From: Bacteroidales bacterium
Lineage (GTDB): Bacteria > Bacteroidota > Bacteroidia > Bacteroidales > F082
DNA length: 64,000 bases
Reading direction: 5' to 3'
Assembly: GCA_024400395.1 (NCBI GenBank)
Contig: JAKSMW010000009.1
Span: forward strand, 1 to 64,000
Part shown: positions 53,538 through 61,599 of the stretch, piece after piece
Numbering within the stretch: the stretch's first letter is position 1
How the letters are laid out: each line of letters opens with the position of its first letter
Translations under genes and position numbers: made by a program
Notes under the pieces: generated by a model
Database searches by the model: none
What the model was told of the DNA's origin: nothing
Seen by the model: only the letters and a program-made list of their open reading frames with translations

Positions 53538-53870
53538 ATGAAAAAACTTTTTTTAATAGCATTCATGACAATGACTATGGCCTCATGCGGCACATATTCA
53601 TATTCGTCAGGCGTCGAAAACAAATGCGGACTGTCGTTCGTGGCAGCCACTCAAACGCCTATCACTGTGACCGTTGACGATCAGAATTATAACGTCGAGG
53701 CAGTGAAATATAAGAATTACAAAAGAGACCGCAAGATAAAAAAGACTGCGAAGAACGTGATTACGGTGACGCCGGGCAAACACGATGTGAAAGTTGTGAT
53801 GAACGGAAACGAAGTGCTTTCGAAGACGATATTTGTTTCAGGAAACGAAACGAAGATAATTGAATTATGA
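53538..53870 (+). CDS. Small lipoprotein of the CsgG cassette
   Basis: This 110-residue protein has a lipoprotein signal with Cys at 17 (TMASCGTYSY). The mature part is beta-rich and ends as a PEGA-like or carboxypeptidase-like sandwich (TVTPGKHDVKVVMNGNEVL, KTIFVSGNETKIIEL). It lies 4 bases after the CsgG gene, and its end overlaps the next gene by 4 bases. Function unknown; the tight coupling suggests it works with the CsgG-like protein at the outer membrane. Confidence 0.75.
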   Translation: MKKLFLIAFMTMTMASCGTYSYSSGVENKCGLSFVAATQTPITVTVDDQNYNVEAVKYKNYKRDRKIKKTAKNVITVTPGKHDVKVVMNGNEVLSKTIFVSGNETKIIEL

Positions 53871-54313
53871 GAAAAGTTTTATTAGCGTTTGTGTTCGCAC
53901 TGCCGGTGCTTGTTTTGAGTTCTTGCGTCTATACTCCAAAATCGCTGTACAGTTGGGGCGGCAAAATAAACGGCACGTCAATGTACGAGGAATACGCTTA
54001 CAAGCATTACAAGTCGCAGTCGCCGGAAGCGCTTTGCGGTCTTCTCGTGACATACGAAAGCATGATTAACAATCCAGGTGGCGAGCGCATGGTGCCGCCG
54101 CCTGGAATATGCGCCGAATATGGCTACATGCTCCTTGACCCGGAAACAGCCAGAGTGTTCGCTGAGACCGCCACCGACAGACAGAAGTCGATGATTGTCA
54201 GGACAGACTATGCTGAATACGGAGTCGAGCTGCTGCAACGCGAGATTGAGTATTACCCTGAAGCGAAAAAATTCATCGAACCAATTATTAACCGAATCAA
54301 ACATCAAGATTAG
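53867..54313 (+). CDS. DUF4810 lipoprotein
   Basis: This 148-residue protein has a lipoprotein signal with Cys at about 20 (LVLSSCVYTPKSLYSWGG). The mature N-terminus (YTPKSLYSWGG followed by YEEYAYKHYKSQSPE) and VPPPGICAEYGYML match the DUF4810 pattern. It is mostly helical, TPR-like in feel. In other phyla this family is encoded between CsgG and DUF799 proteins, as here. It overlaps the preceding gene by ATGA and is followed after 2 bases by the DUF799 gene. Confidence 0.85.
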   Translation: MRKVLLAFVFALPVLVLSSCVYTPKSLYSWGGKINGTSMYEEYAYKHYKSQSPEALCGLLVTYESMINNPGGERMVPPPGICAEYGYMLLDPETARVFAETATDRQKSMIVRTDYAEYGVELLQREIEYYPEAKKFIEPIINRIKHQD

Positions 54314-54315
54314 TC

Positions 54316-54999
54316 ATGAAGAAATCGTTATATATCATCATGCTCGCATTCGTCGCACTTGTTGTGACATCATGCAGCACAATGAAAAATACAAAGGGGA
54401 TGCAGTATTCTAAACTGTACGAGGAACAACCTGTTACCTTGTTGATAATGCCGCCGATAAACAACACGACGAATGTCGAAGCGAAGGATTTGTTCTTCAC
54501 TTCGGTGAGCGAGCCGTTGGCGGAATCAGGATATTACGTCATTCCTCCTCTCATGGCGATGGAGATTTTCCGCAATGAGAGCGCATACGACGCGGAGCTT
54601 TTCATCGACGCGCCGTTAGGACAGTTCAAGGAATATTTCGGCGCTGACGCCGTGGTGTTTTCAAGAATAGAGTCGTGGAAGAAAGTGGTGACAGGCATCA
54701 ACACGAAGATAACATATATCGTGAAATCGACCACCACCAATGAGGTTCTTTTTGAAAGGACATGCAACCTGACACTCGACTATACAAGCAACAGCACTTC
54801 CGGCGGCTTGCTGGGCGCGCTCATCAATGTCGCCGTGGCTGCGATAGAAACGGCTGTCACAGATCATATCGAGGCAGCGCGGCTTGCCAACGAGTGTATC
54901 TTCAAGGATATCCCTGTAGGAAAATATCATCCGCGGTATATGCAAGATATGGAAGACGAAGCCCAACCAAAGGTGATTTCGAGGAATATCAAAGGATGA
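54316..54999 (+). CDS. DUF799 (GNA1162-like) lipoprotein
   Basis: This 227-residue protein has a lipoprotein signal with Cys at 20 (LVVTSCSTMKN). The family pattern is visible in LLIMPPINNTTNVEAKDLFF, ESGYYVIPPLMAMEIF and FGADAVVFSRIESWKK, then a Gly-rich segment SGGLLGALINV. It resembles the neisserial surface lipoprotein GNA1162, whose fold is related to the CsgG and TolB nucleotide-binding-like domains. It probably forms an outer-membrane-associated complex with the CsgG and DUF4810 partners; the cargo is unknown. Confidence 0.85.
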   Translation: MKKSLYIIMLAFVALVVTSCSTMKNTKGMQYSKLYEEQPVTLLIMPPINNTTNVEAKDLFFTSVSEPLAESGYYVIPPLMAMEIFRNESAYDAELFIDAPLGQFKEYFGADAVVFSRIESWKKVVTGINTKITYIVKSTTTNEVLFERTCNLTLDYTSNSTSGGLLGALINVAVAAIETAVTDHIEAARLANECIFKDIPVGKYHPRYMQDMEDEAQPKVISRNIKG

Positions 55000-55034
55000 T
55001 AATGCCGACAAGTAATGAAATTAAATTAAATAAA

Positions 55035-55895
55035 ATGAAAAAAATCTTTAAAAACTCCCTGTGTGCGATGATGGCACTCGCCATCGCTTTGACAGCTGCA
55101 TCGTGTAAAGACAAAAAAAATGATGACTCACCCGTTGTCCCGCCTGTCGATCCTCCGCAGGGAACTGTGACTTGCAATTACAGTTATGAAACATCATACA
55201 TCGCGCCAGCGTTTTCTATGGGTAAACTGTACCCGACAAGTGCGGATGTCAGAAGCATCAATGCGTATTTTAATGAAAAAGGAATAAGACCTCTCTCCTC
55301 AACTGTAGATTACACTTTCACAGGGGAGACGGAGGAAGAATGCGATATGAAAGCAGAGACCCAAGTACAGGCTGATTGGGAAGCGACAATTGCGAAAATA
55401 AATCCTGCCGAACTTCAGTCAATGCTTCAGGACAGGACAACTTTCGATTATTATTGGTTCAGAACCATCACGGATGGCTTTGAAAGTTATTGTGATACCG
55501 TCGGAGTATGGTCATGCCCGATAAACACTAACTTCCGGACATACGGAAACCTTGTGATTGCTGACGCAGAATTGGATATCACCAGATCAAATATGGTCGT
55601 TGATGACGTTCAAAATCGGATTTCGTTCACGTTGCAAACAACAGGTGGAATTAATAAGGTTGACGTGGTGTTTGAAAACGTCACAGCGTTTCCTTCAGAC
55701 CAGGTGAATGTCGCTCCCGACACTGATGTTTGCGGAGAGATTAAATTCAATGGAAACATTTATAAGATGAAAGGCACAATCAAGATGACCAAAAACAGCG
55801 ATTACGTGTATTCGATTGAGGCCGCTGGTGATGCAATCATCGGAACTGCGCGTCCTGTCAAATTCTCGCTGAATTGCATTGATGTCCCGTTCTGA
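55035..55895 (+). CDS. Lipoprotein of unknown function, related to the one at 34511
   Basis: This 286-residue protein has a lipoprotein signal with Cys at 24 (LTAASCKDKKNDDSP), then an acidic and Pro-rich linker (VVPPVDPPQG) suggesting surface exposure. The blocks INAYFNEKGI, TEEECDMKAETQVQADW, WFRTITDGF, VGVWSCP and the final VKFSLNC are shared in order with the lipoprotein at 34511-35299. The start at 55035 is the first ATG followed by a proper signal peptide. It lies 35 bases after the DUF799 gene without its own promoter box, so it may belong to the CsgG cassette. Confidence 0.7.
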   Translation: MKKIFKNSLCAMMALAIALTAASCKDKKNDDSPVVPPVDPPQGTVTCNYSYETSYIAPAFSMGKLYPTSADVRSINAYFNEKGIRPLSSTVDYTFTGETEEECDMKAETQVQADWEATIAKINPAELQSMLQDRTTFDYYWFRTITDGFESYCDTVGVWSCPINTNFRTYGNLVIADAELDITRSNMVVDDVQNRISFTLQTTGGINKVDVVFENVTAFPSDQVNVAPDTDVCGEIKFNGNIYKMKGTIKMTKNSDYVYSIEAAGDAIIGTARPVKFSLNCIDVPF

Positions 55896-55910
55896 GTTGA
55901 AAAAAATGTT

Positions 55911-55918
55911 TATCTTTG
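55911..55918 (+). promoter_or_regulatory. -7 promoter element of trkH
   Basis: TATCTTTG 37 bases before the ATG at 55956. Confidence 0.65.
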
Positions 55919-55955
55919 CCGCCGAATAAATTGATGGAAAATTTCTGCGAATAGA

Positions 55956-57524
55956 ATGAAAAGCAATGTTCTCGGTATTAAAGTGAAGGCTTTGGGCATG
56001 AAGCTGAAGATATACGGTGTCTTCGTTTTGTGCGAGGCGTTTTTCATGCTTATCGCATCGATGGTGTCTTTGCATTACAATATTTATTACGATGAGAATG
56101 ATGCGACATCGCTGCTTTCGGCCACCCTCGTGACTGGAATCATTGGCTTTTTCATGCTTTCGCTCGGACGCGAGAAATCAAGCAAGGCGCAGAGCAGGGA
56201 GGAGATGAGCAGCATCTCGATGAAAGACTCGTTTATCGTCGTGACGATGACATGGGTGCTTTTCGCGACTTTCGGAATGCTTCCGTTTCTTTTCTCCGAC
56301 TGCATCGACAACGTCACCGATGCTTTCTTCGAGTCGATGTCGGGATTCACGACCACCGGCTCTACTGTGCTTAATGACATCGATTCGATGCCTCACGGAC
56401 TCCTGTTCTGGCGCAGCATAATACAATGGCTCGGCGGCTTGGGTATCATCGTGCTCTTCCTCGCCATCATACCGGCAATCAACAAAAGCTCAAACAAGAC
56501 GATGCTTTTCTCGGCGGAGGCGACCGGACTCGGCGTCCAGAAACTGCATCCTAAAATGTCGGTGACAGCCCGCCGCCTGTGGATTATCTACATCCTCCTC
56601 ACTGTGATTTGCGTTCTCGCTTACTGGGCCGGCCCAATGGATTTCTTCGACGCTATATGCCACGCTTTCACCACTATCGCCAGCGGCGGCTTCAGCACGC
56701 ACCAGCTGAGCATAGGCTATTATAATTCAACGTATCTCGAATATGTCGCGTCACTTTTCATGTTGATGTCGGGAATAAACTTCTCGTTGTATTATTTCCT
56801 GATTCGCGGCGACTTCTCGCTCTTCGCGAAAAATGAGGAACTCAGATGGTTCCTCGGCATCGTGCTGGTCTGCGTCGCCGTGATGACAACACTATTCTAT
56901 GTCGCACCAAGCGTCGGGACGGTGGCGACCGACACTTCCGCATACCCGCCGGATGACTTGGAGTCAAGATTCAGAACTTCGTTGTTCCACGTCGCCGCGA
57001 TAATATCGTCAACAGGCTACCAAGCCACGTATTTTGACTACACCCTCTGGGGCGGACTGTTCTACGTCCCGACAATTTTAATGATGTTGAGCGGCTCGTG
57101 CGCCGGTTCGACATCAGGCGGCATCAAAGTCATCCGCGAAGTGATTTGTATCAAGTCTATCAACAACACTATCAAGAAGATACTTCATCCAAGTGCGGTG
57201 TTTACCGTGAGAATCTCCAAAGAAGTGCTTTCCAATGAGATGTTGCTCCGGACACTGAATTTCCTGTTTTTCTACATTATTTTATGTATGACGAGCATCG
57301 TCATCCTCGACATCAGCGGATGCTCCATAAAGGAAAGCGTGTTCAATACGATCACGGCTTTGAGCAATATGGGGCCAGGTGTCGGAAGCACCGGCCCGGC
57401 AGCGTCGTTCTCCGAACTCACCGACCTCGCAAAATGGGAGATGTCGTTCCTCATGCTCGTCGGTCGTCTTGAAATCTTCACCGTCCTGCTGCTGTTTACA
57501 CCCGCATTCTGGGACAAGAAATAA
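55956..57524 (+). CDS. trkH: Potassium uptake protein, TrkH family
   Basis: This 522-residue inner-membrane K+ channel-like transporter has four M1-P-M2 repeats, each with a selectivity-filter motif: SGFTTTGST, ASGGFST, SSTGYQA and SNMGPGVG. About ten to twelve membrane segments fit the family. It needs a TrkA-type gating partner, which is not encoded next to it. It is followed after 77 bases by a LytS-type kinase gene. Confidence 0.94.
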   Translation: MKSNVLGIKVKALGMKLKIYGVFVLCEAFFMLIASMVSLHYNIYYDENDATSLLSATLVTGIIGFFMLSLGREKSSKAQSREEMSSISMKDSFIVVTMTWVLFATFGMLPFLFSDCIDNVTDAFFESMSGFTTTGSTVLNDIDSMPHGLLFWRSIIQWLGGLGIIVLFLAIIPAINKSSNKTMLFSAEATGLGVQKLHPKMSVTARRLWIIYILLTVICVLAYWAGPMDFFDAICHAFTTIASGGFSTHQLSIGYYNSTYLEYVASLFMLMSGINFSLYYFLIRGDFSLFAKNEELRWFLGIVLVCVAVMTTLFYVAPSVGTVATDTSAYPPDDLESRFRTSLFHVAAIISSTGYQATYFDYTLWGGLFYVPTILMMLSGSCAGSTSGGIKVIREVICIKSINNTIKKILHPSAVFTVRISKEVLSNEMLLRTLNFLFFYIILCMTSIVILDISGCSIKESVFNTITALSNMGPGVGSTGPAASFSELTDLAKWEMSFLMLVGRLEIFTVLLLFTPAFWDKK

Positions 57525-57588
57525 TATTCGTTGGTTGAGAAATTTCAATGTTTTGTTGAAAATAACAATCGACAATCCCATATTGAAT

Positions 57589-57596
57589 TATTTTTG
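57589..57596 (+). promoter_or_regulatory. -7 promoter element of the LytS/LytTR pair
   Basis: TATTTTTG ends only 5 bases before the ATG at 57602, so transcription would begin at or within a base or two of the start codon. Confidence 0.5.
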
Positions 57597-57601
57597 CAAC
57601 G

Positions 57602-58666
57602 ATGAGCGAGATTAAAAATAAATTGTCAAAACTGATAGACAGACACCGTTTTATAATAAGCTGGACGGTGGTCTTTCTGTTTTTTTTCTTCTCTTTCAAA
57701 CATGTCGGATATGGTATCGCATTGTTCCATGCGCTGATTGTCACATTGTCAATGGTCGCCGTCTGCCTCGTCGAGAGTGAAGTCCTCGTCAGATTTTTCC
57801 TCAGAAAAGGCAAACGGTTCTTGTTCTATATCCTGAACGTAGTTGTAATTGTTGGGTTTTCAACACTTTTCATCCAGATGCAGATGATGATGGCCGAATT
57901 GGTGAAAAATCTTGTGCCGGGAATGCCAATGGCAGATCCGGATGTTGATTGGACTGTGCCTTTCATTATCAGGACTTTGCTTTACACATTCGTGGCATCT
58001 ATAACCGCAATCACTTATTTGGAAAGAAGCGAACAGGAGACACAGCGGCTGTCGAATGAGCTTAAAATTGAAAACCTTGACATGGAACTGCGTTATCTGA
58101 AGTCGCAGATAAATCCGCATTTTCTTTTCAACGCATTGAATAATATATATTCTCTTGTTTACATCAAAGATGAGAAAGCACCCGAAAGTGTTCTGAAACT
58201 TTCTGAGATGCTTCGTTATGTGATGGTTGAATGCCAGGCTGATACGATTTCTTTGGAGAAGGAGATGAGGTTCATCGACAATTACATTGATTTTCAGTTG
58301 ATGAAACATGACGGAGAACGTAATGTTTCGTTCGAAAAAGAAGTGAAAAACTGGGGTTTCATGCTCCCGCCGATGATTTTCCAGCCGATAGTTGAAAATG
58401 CTTTCAAATATTCGAGAATTGAAAATGACAAGAATGGTTTTATTAGATTTGTTGTAAAACAAAATGAAAACAGCCTCGAATTTGAAGCTGAAAATTCGAT
58501 TAGAAACAATTCTGTCAAAGTTGTGTCAACAAAGCAGGATAATGGCAGTGGTATAGGCTTGCAAAACGTAAAGAAAAGATTATCATTACATTACAACGAA
58601 AATTTCTCTTTTGTTACCGAAGAGAAAGATAATATTTATAAGGTGGTAGTGAAAATTGCAAACTGA
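57602..58666 (+). CDS. LytS/YehU-type sensor histidine kinase
   Basis: This 354-residue protein has four hydrophobic segments in the first 140 residues, with no extracytoplasmic sensor domain of note. A His_kinase domain follows with the phospho-acceptor His173 in SQINPHFLFNALNNIYSL, and a short ATPase domain with MLPPMIFQPIVENAFKYS and GSGIGLQNVKKRL. The partner response regulator follows after 4 bases. The nearest other start codon is far inside the membrane region, so the ATG at 57602 must be used even though a -7 box lies directly before it. Confidence 0.93.
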   Translation: MSEIKNKLSKLIDRHRFIISWTVVFLFFFFSFKHVGYGIALFHALIVTLSMVAVCLVESEVLVRFFLRKGKRFLFYILNVVVIVGFSTLFIQMQMMMAELVKNLVPGMPMADPDVDWTVPFIIRTLLYTFVASITAITYLERSEQETQRLSNELKIENLDMELRYLKSQINPHFLFNALNNIYSLVYIKDEKAPESVLKLSEMLRYVMVECQADTISLEKEMRFIDNYIDFQLMKHDGERNVSFEKEVKNWGFMLPPMIFQPIVENAFKYSRIENDKNGFIRFVVKQNENSLEFEAENSIRNNSVKVVSTKQDNGSGIGLQNVKKRLSLHYNENFSFVTEEKDNIYKVVVKIAN

Positions 58667-58670
58667 AATT

Positions 58671-59375
58671 ATGAGGAAGTATAATGTTTTAATCGCTGAT
58701 GACGAGTTCTTGGCTCGTAAACTCATTCAGGAATATGTTCAGAAAATCGAGTCTTTGAATCTTGTCGATTGCTGTTCCGACGGACTTAAGGCGATGGAAA
58801 TCCTTATGAACGAAAAGATAGACATTCTTCTGCTTGACATTCAAATGCCAGACCTGACGGGTTTGGAACTGCTCAAAACGATTGAAAATCAACCGGCTAC
58901 GATTCTTACGACAGCTTATTCAGAATATGCGGTTGACGCTTTTGAACTCGGTGTCGTGGATTATCTGCTCAAGCCTTTTGATTTCCCGCGATTCCTTCAG
59001 GCAATCAATAAGGCGATTGACATGCGTCCCAAGGAGATTCCGATGGCGGAACCGGCACAAACGCCGGCAGATTATATCATGGTGAAGGCCGATTATAAAC
59101 TTTACAAAGTCAACTTCTGCGATTTGCTGTTTATCGAAGGACAGCATGAATATGTCACATTCCACACCAAGACAAAACGCATTACGGCTTTGTATTCGCT
59201 TAAGAATCTTGAAGATACGCTCCCGAAAGATAAATTCGTGCGCGTCCATAAGTCGTATATCGTGGCGTTCGATTATGTCGAAGACATTGACAAAACCACA
59301 GTTACGGTGGCAGGAAACAAAATATCAATCGGTGCCAGCTATCGCGACGAACTCATTGAAAAACTCAATAACTGA
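58671..59375 (+). CDS. LytTR-family response regulator
   Basis: This 234-residue protein has an N-terminal receiver with the acidic pair in IADDEF, phospho-acceptor Asp56 in ILLLDIQMPD, and Lys in LLKPFDF. The C-terminal LytTR DNA-binding domain has YKVNFCDLLFIEGQHEYV, FVRVHKSYIV and a final GASYRDEL. It is phosphorylated by the LytS-type kinase of the preceding gene and probably regulates envelope or surface-glycan genes, as many LytTR regulators do; the targets are unknown. Confidence 0.94.
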   Translation: MRKYNVLIADDEFLARKLIQEYVQKIESLNLVDCCSDGLKAMEILMNEKIDILLLDIQMPDLTGLELLKTIENQPATILTTAYSEYAVDAFELGVVDYLLKPFDFPRFLQAINKAIDMRPKEIPMAEPAQTPADYIMVKADYKLYKVNFCDLLFIEGQHEYVTFHTKTKRITALYSLKNLEDTLPKDKFVRVHKSYIVAFDYVEDIDKTTVTVAGNKISIGASYRDELIEKLNN

Positions 59376-59379
59376 AAGA

Positions 59380-59416
59380 AACGATGTCGCCGCAGATATT
59401 TAGCGACGACATCGTT
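59380..59416. terminator. Hairpin between convergent LytTR and MscS genes
   Basis: AACGATGTCG (59380-59389) pairs perfectly with CGACATCGTT (59407-59416). There is no long T run, so termination is probable but not certain. Confidence 0.5.
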
Positions 59417-59427
59417 GCGTTGTCAAG

Positions 59428-60690
59428 TTAATTGTTCAAGGCCTCGAATCCTTTTTCCATGGAGTTTGATGACGGCTTCTGATACACCCTCAAGTCAAAT
59501 TCAGGGATTACTGCAAAGATGTGGTCGAAGATGTCGCTCTGAATTTTCTCATACGCAATCCATTCTTTTTCAGCGCTGAAACAGTAAACCTGAATCGGTA
59601 TTCCTGACTCTGTCGGTGCCTGTTGACGCACCAAGATGGTGAGTTCTTTGCTGATGTTCGGGTTTGTGTTCAGAAACTCAACGAGATATGCCCTGAAAAT
59701 CCCGATGTTGGTCTGGCGGCGTCCGTTGACGAGATTCGATGTGTCAATGCCGTTTTCTTTATTGAATTTGTCAATATCAGCTTCAGTATCAGTGATATAG
59801 CGGTTTACCAACTGGTATTTCTTGAAACGTTCGAGCATCTCTGGCGTGCAGAATTTCACGGAGTCGGCATCTATTGTTATTGAACGCGAGATGCGTCGTC
59901 CAGCTGACTCCGACATGCCTCTCCAGTTGGTGAACGGGTCGGTGACAAGCGAATATGTCGGTATCGTGGCAATGGTGTTGTCCCAGTTTTGAACCTTTAC
60001 CGTCGTAAGCCCGATGTCAATCACAGTTCCGTCAGCCTCGCCTTTGACAATCCAGTCGCCGATACGAACCATGTCGTTGACAGTCAATTGGATGCCTCCG
60101 ACAAAACCGAGAATCGAGTCTTTGAAGATAAGCATCAGCACCGCCGACAACGTGCCGAGTCCGAGGAGAATGCTTTTTAAGTCACGGTTGGTGAACGCTG
60201 CGATGACAAGAAGAATGCACGCTATCACAAGAATAATCTTTATGACTTGCGAAACGCCTTTCATCGGTCGTGTCTTCGATACGTCTTTTGTGTTGTAAAT
60301 GGCTTGTAATGTGTCAATTACCGACATGATGATGCCGATGTAAGTGATTATTTCAAAGACTTTCGTCAATGTCAAAATCGCACTTGCCAGTCCTGTGAAT
60401 TCTGGAATTGCCGCCTCGATGCATCCTCTTGTAAGATAAATCGGGATTAAAAACGACATCCTTTCCGCAAAGTGATAGTTGAGCAGAAAATCGTCGTATT
60501 TGTTCTCGGTTCTTCTGATCAGATTGCCTAAAACCTTCTTAATCAGCCATTTGCTAATAAAAAATAATAATGTTGAAGCTAAAATCAATGAGATCAATGC
60601 AATGATTTGCGCTGAATCGTATGCTGTGGCTTGCGAAATGTTTGTCTTCTGCACCAATTGTGTAAGATAATCAAGATAGCTTTTAATCAT
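59428..60690 (-). CDS. MscS-family mechanosensitive channel
   Basis: This 420-residue protein has about five hydrophobic segments before the MscS pore-lining helix and beta domain: LSAVLMLIFKDSILGFVGGI, VNDMVRIGDWIVKGEADGTV, and WDNTIATIPTYSLVTDPF. The length is close to the YbdG/YnaI group with extra N-terminal helices. It releases small solutes on membrane tension. The lipid kinase gene lies 18 bases upstream, so MscS is probably the last gene of a three-gene envelope unit with the LtaS-like enzyme. Confidence 0.92.
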   Translation of the reverse strand: MIKSYLDYLTQLVQKTNISQATAYDSAQIIALISLILASTLLFFISKWLIKKVLGNLIRRTENKYDDFLLNYHFAERMSFLIPIYLTRGCIEAAIPEFTGLASAILTLTKVFEIITYIGIIMSVIDTLQAIYNTKDVSKTRPMKGVSQVIKIILVIACILLVIAAFTNRDLKSILLGLGTLSAVLMLIFKDSILGFVGGIQLTVNDMVRIGDWIVKGEADGTVIDIGLTTVKVQNWDNTIATIPTYSLVTDPFTNWRGMSESAGRRISRSITIDADSVKFCTPEMLERFKKYQLVNRYITDTEADIDKFNKENGIDTSNLVNGRRQTNIGIFRAYLVEFLNTNPNISKELTILVRQQAPTESGIPIQVYCFSAEKEWIAYEKIQSDIFDHIFAVIPEFDLRVYQKPSSNSMEKGFEALNN

Positions 60691-60708
60691 TTTTCTTTCT
60701 TTTAGAAT

Positions 60709-61599
60709 TTAAATGGTGTTTGGCAGTAAAATGTTCAAACTTAATTCGTTTATTTTAACGATAACGTCTTTCGGCATCATTATTGCTTCGCCGTCGATGT
60801 TGGCGAAGTCTTCTTTTTCTCGGATGACGTTGATTTTCTTTGCTTTATGAATTTCAACGAATTTTGTCTTGTCGATTCTGTTTGTTATCAGGCGTTCGGC
60901 CACAAACCCGACTTCGAGCAGGTTGGGTTTCTTGAAGATGCAGACGTCAAGAAGTCCGTCGTTCAACGAGGCGTGTGGCGAGATGGCGGCGTTGTAGCCG
61001 AATTGGTTTGAGTTGGCGAATGAGATGAACATCGCATCGCATTCTATTTCTTTTGTGTCGTCGAGAATCAGTTTGTAATGACCGGGTTTGAAACGTGGAT
61101 ATTCCTCGGTGATGAATTTCACGTATGTCATGAAACCGCGGTTCGGGTCTTTTGCGAAATAGTCGGCGATGAGCGCGTCGAAGCCCACCCCGGCGATGCT
61201 GATATACGGCACTCCGTTGACGGTGGCGGTGTCGATTTTCGTTTTGAACCCGTTGTTAATCACGTTGGTGATGATTTTTTGAGGCTTCAACGGCAGATGT
61301 AGATGATGGGCGAGTCCGTTGCCTGAACCGTACGGAACAATGGTGAAGGTCTGCCTCGAACCGATCATCGTTGTGGCCACCTCGTTGATGGTGCCGTCAC
61401 CGCCGACGGCAACGATGATGTCAACGTCATCGGCAATGGCATTGGCAGTCAACTCTTTGGCGTGTCCGCCGTATTCGGTGAACGAAATGCTGTAGTCGAA
61501 TTTGTCCTTGTCGATGAGACTGTCAACGATATTTGGGAAATCCGTTTTGTCGTGATGCCCCGAAATCGGGTTTACAATAAAAAGAATCTTTTCTCTCAT
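60709..61599 (-). CDS. Lipid kinase, DagK/YegS family
   Basis: This 296-residue protein begins FIVNPISGHHDK and has the nucleotide-binding motif VAVGGDGTINEVA at about 63-75 and GSGNGLAHHL. The C-terminal half contains GLLDVCIFKKPN and NIDGEAIMMP as in diacylglycerol/lipid kinases. It probably phosphorylates diacylglycerol to phosphatidate at the inner face of the inner membrane. Its start codon overlaps the stop of the upstream LtaS-like gene (ATGA), a strong sign of coupled function. Confidence 0.92.
   Translation of the reverse strand: MREKILFIVNPISGHHDKTDFPNIVDSLIDKDKFDYSISFTEYGGHAKELTANAIADDVDIIVAVGGDGTINEVATTMIGSRQTFTIVPYGSGNGLAHHLHLPLKPQKIITNVINNGFKTKIDTATVNGVPYISIAGVGFDALIADYFAKDPNRGFMTYVKFITEEYPRFKPGHYKLILDDTKEIECDAMFISFANSNQFGYNAAISPHASLNDGLLDVCIFKKPNLLEVGFVAERLITNRIDKTKFVEIHKAKKINVIREKEDFANIDGEAIMMPKDVIVKINELSLNILLPNTI

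Noticed and set aside
52592..54999. Curli secretion operon
   Set aside because: Only a CsgG-type protein is present; no CsgA/B amyloid repeats, CsgE or CsgF. The partners are DUF4810 and DUF799 lipoproteins.
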